Assembly (NCBI RefSeq): GCF_014647835.1 | Contig: NZ_BMPY01000009.1 | Coordinates: 1-64,000 of the forward strand | Source of the DNA: Microbispora rosea subsp. aerata | Lineage (GTDB): Bacteria > Actinomycetota > Actinomycetes > Streptosporangiales > Streptosporangiaceae | Direction of reading: 5' to 3' | DNA: 64,000 nt | Shown: piece after piece, positions 32,746 through 44,218 of the stretch | How the letters are laid out: the number at the start of each line of letters is the position of its first letter | Position numbering within the stretch: position 1 is the stretch's first letter | Translations under genes and position numbers: made by a program | Notes under the pieces: generated by a model | What the model saw: only the letters and a program-made list of their open reading frames with translations | What the model was told of the DNA's origin: nothing | Databases searched by the model: none

Positions 32746-33128
32746 AACGTCGTGAAACGCGCCGCCCGGCGCGAGCGAGGCGACCGCGATCGCGTGGCAC
32801 GCTCCTCGGCGTCGGCCTCGCGGCGTGCGGGACAGGGCTCGACGTGCTGGTCAACGCCGGGTCCCGGACACGGCCCCGCCCCGATACGGGCAGGGATCGG
32901 GTTCGCGCCGCCGGCCGTGCCGCCGATGGGCCCGCTGCGCCGGTAGCCCGGGCCCGTGGCCGTCCATCTGCCCGCGCTGCCGGCGGTGCGCGACCAGCTC
33001 GGCGCGTTCACCGTCGACGCCGTGCGGGTCCTGCTGCGATCTCAGCCGGCGTGCCGGTCATCGGCTTGGCCGACACGGAGTCCAACCCCGTCGATCCGTT
33101 GCGAAGCGGCAGCAAGGACGGCATGTAG
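32741..33128 (+). pseudogene. Decayed plus-strand coding remnants, including a lipoprotein-like signal
   Basis: AGGAGAACGTC precedes a GTG at 32752, but coding character moves between frames. One stretch reads TLLGVGLAACGTGLDVLVN, with a lipobox-like LAAC. Another gives VHLPALPAVRDQLGAFTVDA in a different frame. A third gives ISAGVPVIGLADTESNPVD up to the stop at 33126-33128. Each stretch has high G/C at its own third position, as expected of frameshifted former genes. No intact product can be assembled. The region 32563-33138 otherwise holds nothing. Confidence 0.3.
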
Positions 33129-33138
33129 GGTCTGGGGC

Positions 33139-33705
33139 GTGAACGCTGCCGAGGACCGGATCTGGACGGTGCCGAACCTGCTGAGCGCGCTGCGGCTGCT
33201 CGGCGTCCCCGTCTTCCTCTGGCTCGTGCTGGGTCCCCGCGCCGACGGGTGGGCGATCGCGCTGCTGGCGCTCGCGGGCCTCAGCGACTGGCTGGACGGC
33301 AAGCTGGCCCGCGCCTGGAACCAGACCAGCAGGCTCGGCAGGCTCATCGACCCGCTGGCCGACCGGCTCTACATCCTGGCCACCCTGGTCGGCCTGGTCC
33401 TGCGCGACGTCGTCCCCTGGTGGCTGGCGCTCGCGGTGCCGCTGCGCGACGTGCTGATGCTGTGGATCCCGCCCCTGCTGCGCCGGCACGGGTACGGCCC
33501 GGCGCTGCCCGTCCACTTCCTCGGCAAGGCGGGCACCGCCGCCCTGATGTACGCGTTCCCGCTGCTGTTCCTCGCCTCCCACGAGGGGTGGTACGCCGAG
33601 ATTGCCGCGATCTTCGGATGGGCCTTCGCCATCTGGGGAACTGGTCTGTATTGGTGGGCGGGGGTGTTGTACGTCGTTCAGGTGCGCCAGCTAACGAAGG
33701 GGTGA
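33139..33705 (+). CDS. CDP-alcohol phosphatidyltransferase
   Basis: Integral membrane enzyme of 188 aa that transfers a phosphatidyl group from CDP-diacylglycerol to an alcohol. The signature is complete: DG-KL-AR-AWNQTSRL-G-RLI-D-PLA-D within residues ~55-80, plus about five helices. In M. tuberculosis the equivalent place upstream of garA holds pgsA2 (Rv1822), so a phosphatidylglycerol-phosphate or cardiolipin-type reaction is plausible. TAGGGT at 33126-33131 lies 7 nt before GTG 33139, suggesting a leaderless start. The nucleotidyltransferase gene follows after 3 bp. Confidence 0.9.
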   Translation: MNAAEDRIWTVPNLLSALRLLGVPVFLWLVLGPRADGWAIALLALAGLSDWLDGKLARAWNQTSRLGRLIDPLADRLYILATLVGLVLRDVVPWWLALAVPLRDVLMLWIPPLLRRHGYGPALPVHFLGKAGTAALMYAFPLLFLASHEGWYAEIAAIFGWAFAIWGTGLYWWAGVLYVVQVRQLTKG

Positions 33706-33708
33706 CCC

Positions 33709-36213
33709 GTGAAGGCCGTCGTCATGGCGGGCGGGGAGGGGACACGGCTGCGGCCGATGACCGCCAACCAGCCCAAGCCCCTGCTGCCCATCATCAACCG
33801 GCCGATCATGGAGCATGTCCTGCGGCTGCTGAAGCGGCACGGGTTCACCGAGACGGTGGTGACCGTGCAGTTCCTGGCCGCCCTGATCCGCAACTACTTC
33901 GGCGACGGCGACGAGCTGGGCATGACCCTCCACTACGCCACCGAGGAGGTCCCCCTCGGCACCGCCGGCAGCGTGAAGAACGCCGCGGACAAGCTCCGCG
34001 ACGACCGGTTCCTGGTCATCTCCGGCGACGCGCTCACCGACATCGACCTCACCGACATGCTCCGCTTCCACCGGGAGAACCAGGCGCTGGTCACCATCGG
34101 GCTCAAGCGCGTGCCCAACCCGCTGGAGTTCGGGATCATCATCGTGGACGACAACGGCCGCATCCGGCGCTTCCTGGAGAAGCCCACCTGGGGCCAGGTC
34201 TTCTCCGACACGGTCAACACCGGCATCTACGTCATGGAGCCGTCGGTCCTCGACGAGATCGCCCCGGGCCAGTCGGTCGACTGGTCGTCCGACGTCTTCC
34301 CCAGGCTGCTGGAACGCGGCTGCCGGCTGTTCGGCTACGTGGCCGAGGGTTACTGGGAGGACGTCGGCACCCACGAGAGCTACCTGAAGGCCCAGGCCGA
34401 CGTGCTGGAGGGCAAGGTCAAGGTCGACTTCGACGCGTTCGAGCTGGCCCCCGGCGTGTGGGCGGCCGAGGGCGCGTCCGTGGACCCCGAGGCCGTGCTC
34501 AAGGGCCCCCTCTACATCGGCGACTACGCCAAGGTCGAGGCCGGGGCCGAGCTGCGGGAATACACCGTGCTCGGCAGCAACGCCGTCGTCAAGGAGGGCG
34601 CGTTCCTGCACCGCGCCGTGGTCAGCGACAACGTGTACGTCGGCCCGGCCGCCCACCTGCGCGGCTGTGTGATCGGCAAGAACACCGACGTGATGACCGG
34701 CGCCAGGATCGAGGAGAACGCGATCGTCGGCGACGAGTGCGTCATCGAGGCCGAGGCGTACGTCTCCTCCGGAGTGAAGATCTACCCCTTCAAGACGATC
34801 GAGGCGGGCACGGTCGTCAACACCAGCGTCATCTGGGAGTCGCGCGGCCAGCGCAGCCTGTTCGGCCCGCGCGGGGTCTCCGGCCTGGTCAACGTCGAGA
34901 TCACCCCGGAGCTGTGCGTACGGCTGGCCAGCGCGTACGCCACCACGCTGCGCAAGGGCGACACGGTGGTGACCTCCCGCGACGCCTCGCGGGCGGCGCG
35001 GGCGCTCAAGCGGGCGGTGATCAGCGCGCTGAACTCCAGCGCGATCAACGTGGTCGACCTGGAGGCCGCCGCCCTGCCGGTCGCGCGGTTCAACACCTCG
35101 CGGGAGAACGTCCGGGGCGGCATCGCCCTGCGCACGACGGCGGGCGACCCCCAGAGCGTCGACATCGTGTTCATGGACGAGACCGGGGCCGATCTGTCCC
35201 AGGCCGCCCAGCGCAAGCTGGAGCGGGTCTTCTCGCGTCAGGAGTATCGCCGTGCCTTCCCCGGCGAGATCGCCGAGCTGACCTTCCCGGCCCGCGCCGT
35301 CGACACGTACGCCCGCGAGCTGCTGGCGTGCATCGACATGTCGGGGGTGAAGGACGCCGAGATGAAGGTCGTGGTCGACTGCGCGGGCGGCACCTCCTCG
35401 CTCGTGCTGCCGAGCCTGCTGGGCCGGGCCGGGGTCGACGTGCTGACCGTGAACAACCGCCTGGACGACGCCTCGCCCACCGAGACGCTCGCCGAGCGCC
35501 GCCGCGACCTGCAGCGCCTGGCCGAGCTGGTGGCCTCGGCGCGGGCCGCGTTCGGCGTGCGGTTCGACCCGGTCGGGGAGCGGGTCTCGCTGGTGGACGA
35601 GATGGGCCGGCTGATCAGCGAGGAGCGCGCGCTGCTCGTCGTGCTCGACCTGGTCGCGGCCGAGCGCAGGGGCGGGCGGGTGGCCCTGCCGGTCACCACG
35701 ACCAGGGTGGCGGAGATGGTGTGCCGCTTCCACGGCGTGCAGGTCGACTGGACGGCCACGAGCCTCGACACGCTGACGCGGGCGGCCCGGCACCCCGACA
35801 CGATCTTCGCCGGCGACGGGAAGGGCGGCTTCATCGTCCCGGAGTTCGCGCCGACCGTGGACGGCCTGGCGGTGTTCCTGCGCCTGCTCGGCCTGGTCGC
35901 GCGCACCCGGCTGTCGCTCAGCCAGATCGACGCCCGCATCCCGGAGGCGAAGCTGCTCAAACGGACCGTCCCCACGCCCTGGGCGCATAAGGGGGCCGTG
36001 ATGCGCTCGGTGGTCGAGGCGGCCGAGGGGCGGCGCCTGGACACCACCGACGGCGTCCGGATCGTGGAGGACGACGGAAGCTGGGCCCTGGTCCTGCCCG
36101 ACCCCGCCGAGGCCGTCACCCACCTGTGGGCCGAAGGCCACGACATGGACACCGCACAGGCTCTCCTGGAGCGCTGGGCCCACGTCGTCGAGCAAGCCGC
36201 CGGCGCCCGCTGA
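33709..36213 (+). CDS. Mannose-1-phosphate guanylyltransferase / phosphomannomutase-like fusion
   Basis: Fusion of 834 aa. Residues 1-235 are an NTP transferase ([36 protein letters not shown]). Residues ~250-370 are left-handed beta-helix hexapeptide repeats. Residues ~385-830 resemble phosphohexomutase. It should activate a hexose-1-phosphate with GTP for glycan synthesis. In active mutases the phosphoserine loop is TASHNP; here the equivalent stretch reads RTTAGDP (475-481) with Gly in place of Ser, so the mutase half may be inactive or regulatory. GTG at 33709 follows AAGGGGTGACC. It is in an operon with the phosphatidyltransferase gene. The 18 bp around its stop codon recur 97 bp downstream. 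Confidence 0.88.
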   Translation: MKAVVMAGGEGTRLRPMTANQPKPLLPIINRPIMEHVLRLLKRHGFTETVVTVQFLAALIRNYFGDGDELGMTLHYATEEVPLGTAGSVKNAADKLRDDRFLVISGDALTDIDLTDMLRFHRENQALVTIGLKRVPNPLEFGIIIVDDNGRIRRFLEKPTWGQVFSDTVNTGIYVMEPSVLDEIAPGQSVDWSSDVFPRLLERGCRLFGYVAEGYWEDVGTHESYLKAQADVLEGKVKVDFDAFELAPGVWAAEGASVDPEAVLKGPLYIGDYAKVEAGAELREYTVLGSNAVVKEGAFLHRAVVSDNVYVGPAAHLRGCVIGKNTDVMTGARIEENAIVGDECVIEAEAYVSSGVKIYPFKTIEAGTVVNTSVIWESRGQRSLFGPRGVSGLVNVEITPELCVRLASAYATTLRKGDTVVTSRDASRAARALKRAVISALNSSAINVVDLEAAALPVARFNTSRENVRGGIALRTTAGDPQSVDIVFMDETGADLSQAAQRKLERVFSRQEYRRAFPGEIAELTFPARAVDTYARELLACIDMSGVKDAEMKVVVDCAGGTSSLVLPSLLGRAGVDVLTVNNRLDDASPTETLAERRRDLQRLAELVASARAAFGVRFDPVGERVSLVDEMGRLISEERALLVVLDLVAAERRGGRVALPVTTTRVAEMVCRFHGVQVDWTATSLDTLTRAARHPDTIFAGDGKGGFIVPEFAPTVDGLAVFLRLLGLVARTRLSLSQIDARIPEAKLLKRTVPTPWAHKGAVMRSVVEAAEGRRLDTTDGVRIVEDDGSWALVLPDPAEAVTHLWAEGHDMDTAQALLERWAHVVEQAAGAR

Positions 36214-36309
36214 GCGCCTCCGGCTGCCTTCTGCCCTCACCCGGAGTTCGCGGCCCGCGACCGCCGAGAGGAGCTGCCTCAAGGCGCCCCGAGCCGCCGG
36301 CGCCCGCTG
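36195..36309. repeat. 18-bp direct repeat around the nucleotidyltransferase stop codon
   Basis: AGCCGCCGGCGCCCGCTG occurs at 36195-36212, running to the stop codon, and again at 36292-36309. AGGCGCCCCGAGCCG also occurs twice in the same gap (36282 and 36482). The 36214-36671 gap has no supported gene; it ends with a promoter for garA. Confidence 0.7.
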
Positions 36310-36583
36310 GGCGAGTTCGGCTGGCCGGCTTGGGCTTCTTGCCCTCAGCGGGGGATCGCGGTGCGCAACCGTCCCGCGAGGGGCGTGGCGGCGACCGGAC
36401 CGAGGAGCGCGCGGGAGCGAAGCGACCAGAGCGCGACGAGGGCTGTGTCCATGGCGCGCCTGCGGCACGACAGCCGCGTTCAGGCGCCCCGAGCCGCGCG
36501 AGCGCAATCAAACACTGTGTGGCGGGATGGACCTTGAACCTCTACTGGCTGTAGCGTTGGTCAGTCCGCGCCCAGTCGCGGTC

Positions 36584-36612
36584 TTGACCTTTGTGCCTGA
36601 TCAGCGTAAGTT
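36584..36612 (+). promoter_or_regulatory. Sigma-70-type promoter of the garA gene
   Basis: TTGACC, a 17-nt spacer and TAAGTT make a near-consensus vegetative promoter 60 bp before the garA start, in the most AT-rich part of the gap. Confidence 0.6.
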
Positions 36613-36671
36613 GCGGCATTCGCAGTTTGAGCTAGTCCTAGAGCAAGTCGTGAGAGAGGCCGAGCCGTTCG

Positions 36672-37175
36672 ATGCCCAGCGTCTACTGCACGCAGTGCGG
36701 TCATGCCAACCCCGAGGATGCCCGTTTCTGTTCACGATGCGGTTCGCCGCTGAGCGCTCCCGCGCCCGTCGCAGCCGACACGACCTCGACGATCTCGCTC
36801 GAGGCGCTCGAGGCGGAGGCGGGCCAGACGCTTATGCCGGACCGGTCGGCGGTTGAGCAGCTGCCTCCAGGCACGGCTCTTCTGGTGGTCATGCGGGGCC
36901 CGAACGCAGGTAGCCGGTTTCTGCTCGACAGCGACCTCACTACGGCGGGTCGCCACCCGGAAAGCGACATTTTCCTGGACGATGTAACCGTGTCCAGGAG
37001 GCACGTGGAGTTCTACCGGCGCGGCGGCCAGTTCACCGTGCGTGACGTGGGCAGCCTCAACGGGACCTACGTCAACCGGGAGCGCATCGAGGAGTCCCCG
37101 CTGCAGGGGGGCGACGAGGTGCAGATCGGCAAGTTCCGGCTGGTATTCCTCACACGTGGTCCCGGAGGGCTGTGA
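36672..37175 (+). CDS. garA: GarA/OdhI-type FHA-domain protein with N-terminal zinc ribbon
   Basis: Regulator of 167 aa. Residues 6-23 form a zinc ribbon (CTQCG, CSRCG: C6, C9, C20, C23). An ADTTSTISLEALE segment at ~35-47 matches the threonine motif that PknB/PknG kinases phosphorylate in GarA. Residues ~75-165 are the FHA domain (GRHPESDIFLDD, VSRRHVEF, SLNGTYVN). In related species the unphosphorylated protein inhibits 2-oxoglutarate dehydrogenase and controls glutamate metabolism. The neighbours downstream reproduce the M. tuberculosis Rv1827-Rv1830 order, supporting the identity. The zinc ribbon is absent from the mycobacterial protein. Confidence 0.9.
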   Translation: MPSVYCTQCGHANPEDARFCSRCGSPLSAPAPVAADTTSTISLEALEAEAGQTLMPDRSAVEQLPPGTALLVVMRGPNAGSRFLLDSDLTTAGRHPESDIFLDDVTVSRRHVEFYRRGGQFTVRDVGSLNGTYVNRERIEESPLQGGDEVQIGKFRLVFLTRGPGGL

Positions 37176-37194
37176 TCGGTGAGGAGGAGGAGTC

Positions 37195-37851
37195 ATGAGC
37201 GCGCAGGCCGTACGGGCGTTCATGAGCATCGGGGAGGTTCTCGCTCTGCTGCAGGGCGAGTTCCCGGACGTGACCGTCTCCAAGATCCGGTTTCTGGAGG
37301 GTGAGGGGCTGATCGAGCCCCAGCGAAGCCCGTCGGGGTACCGCAAGTTCACCTACGCGGATGTCGAGCGTCTGCGGTACATCCTGCGGGCGCAGCGTGA
37401 CCAGTACCTGCCGCTCCGGGTGATCAAGAATCAGCTGGACGAGCAGGCGGCGCGGCCGCACCCCGTGTCGGCCGCCGCCCCGCCCGTGCGGCTCAGCCGG
37501 GAGGAGCTGGTCGAGGCGGCCGGCATCGACGAGGAGACCTTGGCCGAGATGGAGAGCTTCGGCCTGGTCGCTCCCGTGGCACGCCGGTACGACAGGGAGG
37601 CGCTGGAGGTCGCGCGCAGCGTGGGGGCGCTGGCGCGGTTCGGCCTGCAGGCGCGGCACCTGAGGGCGGTTCGCGCGGCGGTGGAGCGGGAGGCCGGCCT
37701 GATCGAGCAGGTGGTGGCTCCGCTGCTGCGGCGCAAGGCGCCGGGGGCGATCGCGGAGGCGGACGAAACGGCCCGGGAGATCTCCGGACTTCTCCAGGAA
37801 CTGCACAATGCGTTGCTTCGTGGGAGTGTTCGCGGCGTTCTGGGGCGGTGA
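37195..37851 (+). CDS. ftsR: MerR-family regulator, Rv1828/FtsR type
   Basis: MerR-type DNA-binding protein of 218 aa. Residues ~10-80 are the winged helix (MSIGEVLALLQGEFPDVTVS, KIRFLEGEGLIEP, SGYRKFTYADVERL). The C-terminal half is a separate helical domain (SREELVEAAGIDEETL, FGLQARHLRAVRAAVEREA). Orthologues in mycobacteria (Rv1828) and corynebacteria (FtsR) activate ftsZ and cell-division genes. GAGGAGGAG stands just before the ATG at 37195. The start is 20 bp after garA, so it is co-transcribed. The symbol is by synteny and domain layout. Confidence 0.85.
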   Translation: MSAQAVRAFMSIGEVLALLQGEFPDVTVSKIRFLEGEGLIEPQRSPSGYRKFTYADVERLRYILRAQRDQYLPLRVIKNQLDEQAARPHPVSAAAPPVRLSREELVEAAGIDEETLAEMESFGLVAPVARRYDREALEVARSVGALARFGLQARHLRAVRAAVEREAGLIEQVVAPLLRRKAPGAIAEADETAREISGLLQELHNALLRGSVRGVLGR

Positions 37852-37927
37852 CCGGCACATCCGCTGCCCTGTGGGTGTTACGTTGAATGCCAGGTGATAT
37901 GCCGCGACGCTTGAGACGGAGCCGCCC

Positions 37928-38398
37928 GTGTTGCAGATGGAGGTCGTGGGGGTTCGCGTTGAGATGCCCACCAACCAGCCGATCGTTCTCCTGAAGGAGA
38001 CGAGCGGTGATCGGTATCTACCGATCTGGATAGGCATGACAGAGGCGACCGCTATCGCGTTGGCCCAGGCGGAGGAGCCGCCGCCCCGGCCGCTGACCCA
38101 CGACTTGTTCCGTGACGTTATCGAGGCCCTGGGGGTGCGGTTGCGCACCGTCAACATCGTCGCGCTCCGCGACGGCATCTTCTTCGCCGATTTGGTCTTC
38201 TCCAACGGCGTGGAGGTCAGCGCGCGTCCTTCGGACTCGATCGCGCTGGCGTTGCGTACGGGTGCGACGATCTACGCGAGTGAGGACGTGATCCAGGAAG
38301 CGGGTGTGAGCATGCCCGACGACCAGGAAGACGAAGTGGAGAAGTTTCGCGAGTTCCTGGACAAAATCACACCCGAAGACTTCGGCCGGGCGGGCTGA
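37928..38398 (+). CDS. Bifunctional nuclease family protein (DUF151, Rv1829 type)
   Basis: Protein of 156 aa with the DUF151 fold (LQMEVVGVRVEMPTNQPIVL, LPIWIGMTEATAIALA, DSIALALRTGATIY). Plant members have RNase/DNase activity; the bacterial role is undefined. Its place between two MerR genes is the same as Rv1829 in M. tuberculosis. GTG at 37928 has ACGGAG about 7 nt upstream. An acidic C-terminal tail (DDQEDEVEKFREFLD) is typical. Confidence 0.9.
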   Translation: MLQMEVVGVRVEMPTNQPIVLLKETSGDRYLPIWIGMTEATAIALAQAEEPPPRPLTHDLFRDVIEALGVRLRTVNIVALRDGIFFADLVFSNGVEVSARPSDSIALALRTGATIYASEDVIQEAGVSMPDDQEDEVEKFREFLDKITPEDFGRAG

Positions 38399-38553
38399 CG
38401 TGCCGGACGATTTCGGGAGATTACGCTTCACGACGCGCCGGACGGGGTCGTTGACTGACGATGGCCCCGGTCCTACGGTGCAAGGGAAACCACGGTTGTA
38501 ATTCACGAACCCCCAGATCAGACCGTGGGATGAGAGAAAGCCGGAGGTCCGCA

Positions 38554-39171
38554 GTGGCGGTCAGCAGCGGCGAGGGTAGGTCGGCCGGCCAGCACGACCC
38601 GGTTCGGCAGGCGGCGCGTGAACGCGCCGGCGAACAGGGTCTGCTGTTCGACGAGCAGCCGACGGCGCTGCCCCAGGACATCGGATACCGCGGGCCCACG
38701 GCGTGCGCGGCGGCGGGGATCACCTACCGCCAGCTCGACTACTGGGCCCGGACCGAACTGGTGCTCCCGACGATAAGGGCGGCTCAGGGATCCGGGTCCC
38801 AGCGACTGTACAGCTTCCGCGACATCCTCGTCTTGAAGGTCGTCAAACGTCTTCTCGACACGGGGGTTTCCCTCCAGCAGATTCGCACCGCGGTGCGGCA
38901 TTTGCGAGACCGCGGCGTCAACGACCTGGCCCAGATCACCTTGATGAGCGACGGCGTGAGCGTCTACGAGTGCACGAGCGCCGACGAGGTGATCGACCTG
39001 CTGCAGGGTGGCCAGGGCGTGTTCGGCATCGCGCTGGGCCGGGTCTGGCGGGAGGTCGAGGGGTCGCTGGCCGAGCTTCCGGGTGAGCGCGCCGAAGCCG
39101 CTCCGGATGCGGAGGGGGACCATCCGGCCGATGAACTCGCCCGCCGGAGAAAGGCCCGCAGGACCGGCTGA
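38554..39171 (+). CDS. MerR-family regulator, Rv1830 type
   Basis: MerR regulator of 205 aa. A variable N-terminus of ~40 residues precedes a winged helix with ACAAAGITYRQLDYWARTELV and a coiled segment (LVLKVVKRLLDTGVSLQQIR). The C-terminal ligand-like domain includes VYECTSADEVIDLLQGGQGV. In M. tuberculosis the orthologue Rv1830 is linked to growth and drug tolerance. GTG at 38554 has CCGGAGG 7 nt upstream and is preferred over an ATG at 38530 that lacks one. It lies directly before the glycine riboswitch of gcvP. Confidence 0.87.
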   Translation: MAVSSGEGRSAGQHDPVRQAARERAGEQGLLFDEQPTALPQDIGYRGPTACAAAGITYRQLDYWARTELVLPTIRAAQGSGSQRLYSFRDILVLKVVKRLLDTGVSLQQIRTAVRHLRDRGVNDLAQITLMSDGVSVYECTSADEVIDLLQGGQGVFGIALGRVWREVEGSLAELPGERAEAAPDAEGDHPADELARRRKARRTG

Positions 39172-39279
39172 GTCCGCGCCAGGGCGATCACCGGCGGGCT
39201 GGACGGGTTTGACGGCGCGGACCTTCCGCGAGGCGCGAGTGGGGCCGATCCCGGGTAGCCGGTAGAGTGGAAACGGCCG

Positions 39280-39482
39280 ACGACCTCGTGCGGGAGAGAC
39301 CCCTGGCCGTTTCAGGGGCGCCGAAGGAGCAAACCTCCCCGGAATCTCTCAGGCATCCGTACCGCACGGACGAGGCGACTCTGAAAAGCAGGCCCGCCGG
39401 CCAGGCGGCGCCTCACCGAAGGGGAAAGCCGGGCTCGACGGCCCGGTGAAGCTCTCAGGTCCGATGACAGAGGGGGAGACCG
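39280..39482 (+). ncRNA. Tandem glycine riboswitch upstream of gcvP
   Basis: Between the MerR stop and gcvP lie two glycine-aptamer-like blocks. The first has CGGGAGAGACCCC, GGCGCCGAAGGAGCAA, then GGAATCTCTCAGGCA and ACTCTGAAAAG. The second has CACCGAAGGGGAAAGCC, GAAGCTCTCAGGTCCGATGAC and a final AGAGGGGGAG. These conserved elements (GCCGAAGGNGCAA, CTCTCAGG) identify the family. Glycine binding normally turns on glycine-cleavage genes. The rest of 39172-39554 holds only the linker to gcvP with its ribosome site. Confidence 0.9.
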
Positions 39483-39554
39483 CTTCACGACCGGCCGGGC
39501 CCGCGGGCCCGGGGCGGTCGCCGCAGGTCTCGACCCGTCCAGGAGGCCCCTGTC

Positions 39555-42380
<2,826 letters not shown>

Positions 42381-42397
42381 TTCTTCCCCGGTTCTCC

Positions 42398-42439
42398 CGG
42401 TCGGCCGGGTGGCGCCGCGCGGCGCCACCCGGCCGACCG
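42398..42439. terminator. gcvP terminator, perfect 19-bp stem
   Basis: Arms at 42398-42416 and 42421-42439 are perfectly complementary around the loop GCGC. It lies 18 bp after the gcvP stop, without a U-tract. Confidence 0.85.
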
Positions 42440-42562
42440 TCGTCACGGTGACATCCGCGGGACCCCGCCTGCCGGTTGCGCATCTCGGCCCCGCCCGGCG
42501 GCCGGTCTCGTTAAGATCGCGGTGATCGTTTCCCATCACCTGCGACCCTGCGAGGCCCCTGT

Positions 42563-43102
42563 ATGACGGCCATCGATTCCGGACGGCGGTCCGACCGGCT
42601 CGACCACGCCCGGAGGCTCGCCGAGAGCGGCGACCTCGACGGCGCGGCCGCGATCTTCGCGGAGATCGCGGCGGACGAGGCCGCGCCGGACCGCGGCGAG
42701 GCGGGGGAGGGGCTGTCCGTCGTGGCCGAGCGCATGGCCGAGCGGTTGCTCGAGGACGGCGAGCCCGAGCGGGCCGCCGACGTCCTGCTGGAGGCGCTGT
42801 CGGTCAGCGCGGTGGGCGACCCGGCGCGGCTGCGGGTGCTGCTCGGCATGGCGCATCTGGAGATGGCGTGCGCGCAGTTCGCCGGGGCCGTGGAGGACAG
42901 CCGCCAGGAGGGGGCGGACGCCGGCACGGGCGCGCTCGCGATCGAGCTGCTGGCCCGCACGCTGCCGCTGCGCGGCCGGGCCGCCGACGCGGAGACCGTC
43001 TGGCGCTACGGCCTCCACCATCCCGATCCGGCGCTCGCCGAGCAGGTGCGGCTGCGCCTGGGGCGGGACGTGCGTCCCGTGATGGAGGGCGTGGAGGCCT
43101 GA
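42563..43102 (+). CDS. Hypothetical helical-repeat (TPR-like) protein
   Basis: Soluble helical protein of 179 aa. Repeated helix pairs (HARRLAESGDLDGAAAIFAE, ERLLEDGEPERAADVLLEA, LARTLPLRGRAADAETVW) have the spacing and small-residue pattern of tetratricopeptide repeats. It probably acts in protein-protein contacts; partner unknown. It stands alone after gcvP and converges with the small membrane-protein gene at 43119. TAAGAT upstream could be a -10 element. Confidence 0.7.
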   Translation: MTAIDSGRRSDRLDHARRLAESGDLDGAAAIFAEIAADEAAPDRGEAGEGLSVVAERMAERLLEDGEPERAADVLLEALSVSAVGDPARLRVLLGMAHLEMACAQFAGAVEDSRQEGADAGTGALAIELLARTLPLRGRAADAETVWRYGLHHPDPALAEQVRLRLGRDVRPVMEGVEA

Positions 43103-43118
43103 ATCACCCGATGCGGGG

Positions 43119-43529
43119 TCAGCGCTGGCCGCGGCGGCTGAGGGCGTAGGCGACGTTCACCGCCACGATCCCGCCCCAGGCGAGCACGAGCCCCGGAAAG
43201 TGCCCCGCGCCGGCCGCGATGGCGGTCAGCGGGATGCCGATGCCGAGCGAGCCGAGGGCCACGCCCACGGCGCCGTCCTTCTGCTTGACCGGGGGCCCGG
43301 GCGGCTGGCGGCTCAGGTGGGCCGCCACCTCGCTGCGCACCCGCGCGGCGATCTCCACGTCGAGCTTGTCGAGGAACGAGTCGACCAGCGCGTCCTCGTA
43401 CTCCGGGCCGAGGTCGCGGCGGGCCGCGATGACGGCACGCAGGTCCTCGCGGGTCGACGAGGCCGCCGGCGGCGGCGGAGGGACGGGACGCCCGGTCGCG
43501 GGCGGCTGTTGCGATGCGATGTCCGGCAC
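43119..43529 (-). CDS. Hypothetical two-helix membrane protein
   Basis: Protein of 136 aa. A Pro-rich N-terminus is followed by a helical, charged domain (LRAVIAARRDLGPEYEDALV, DSFLDKLDVEIAARVRSEVA). Two transmembrane helices (VGVALGSLGIGIPLTAIAAG and FPGLVLAWGGIVAVNVAYAL) and a basic end follow. Such proteins are common in actinomycetes without known function. It is convergent with the gene at 42563 and divergent from the hydrolase at 43622. Confidence 0.78.
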   Translation of the reverse strand: MPDIASQQPPATGRPVPPPPPAASSTREDLRAVIAARRDLGPEYEDALVDSFLDKLDVEIAARVRSEVAAHLSRQPPGPPVKQKDGAVGVALGSLGIGIPLTAIAAGAGHFPGLVLAWGGIVAVNVAYALSRRGQR

Positions 43530-43621
43530 CAGGACATTCTGCCTCTTCGCGCGGGTCCCATGATCCTCCGATCGGAGGGTCGGGTTCTCCTGCTCCGGTC
43601 GGACCCGCTACCGTCACCGGC

Positions 43622-44218
43622 ATGGAGATCGAGACCCCGCACGGCCGCGCCCTGGCCGAGGTGGACGAGGCGGCCGATCCCCGGCTGCTGCTGATCTTGA
43701 CCCACGGGTCCGGGGGAGGCGTGGACGCCCCCGACCTGCTCGCCGTACGCGACGCGGTGCTGGCGATCGGGGGAACGGTCGCACGGGTGACCCAGCCGTT
43801 CCGGCTGCGCGGCGCGCGGGCGCCGGGGTCGGCGGTCAAGCAGGACGAGGCGTGGCTGTCCGTCGTCGCCGCGCTCCGCGAGCGGCACCCGGGACTTCCG
43901 CTCGTGCAGGGCGGGCGGAGCAACGGCGCGCGGGTGGCCTGCCGCACCGCGCGCGCCGCCGGGGCCGAGGCGGTGGTGGCGCTCGCGTTCCCGCTCCACC
44001 CGCCGGGCAAGCCGGAACGGTCACGGGCGGAGGAACTGCGGCAGGCGGGGGTCCCCGTGCTCGTGGTCAACGGGGATCGGGATCCGTTCGGCGTTCCGGA
44101 TGAGAAGGACGCCGCGTGTCTCGTGGTCCTCCCGGGGGAGGGGCACGAGTTCAAGAAGGACCCCGCCCGGGTGGGCGAGGCGGTGGGCCGGTGGCTGCTT
44201 TCGCCTAGGCCGCGCTGA
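43622..44218 (+). CDS. Alpha/beta hydrolase, KANL3/Tex30-type dienelactone-hydrolase-like
   Basis: Compact hydrolase of 198 aa. LILTHGSGGGVDAPDLLAV forms the oxyanion region, GGRSNGARVA the nucleophile elbow, VVNGDRDPFG the acid site, and PGEGHEF the catalytic His. No signal peptide is seen. TACCGT at 43609-43614 stands 7 nt before the ATG, a leaderless arrangement. The last 14 bp overlap the convergent DUF5999 gene. Substrate unknown. Confidence 0.85.
   Translation: MEIETPHGRALAEVDEAADPRLLLILTHGSGGGVDAPDLLAVRDAVLAIGGTVARVTQPFRLRGARAPGSAVKQDEAWLSVVAALRERHPGLPLVQGGRSNGARVACRTARAAGAEAVVALAFPLHPPGKPERSRAEELRQAGVPVLVVNGDRDPFGVPDEKDAACLVVLPGEGHEFKKDPARVGEAVGRWLLSPRPR

Noticed and set aside
33691-36507. 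938-codon minus-strand open frame opposite the nucleotidyltransferase
   Set aside because: Antisense shadow; the plus frame has complete NTP-transferase and hexapeptide motifs.
36214-36671. Possible short gene or RNA before garA
   Set aside because: Reading frames are short and poorly coding-like; only repeats and a promoter are supported.
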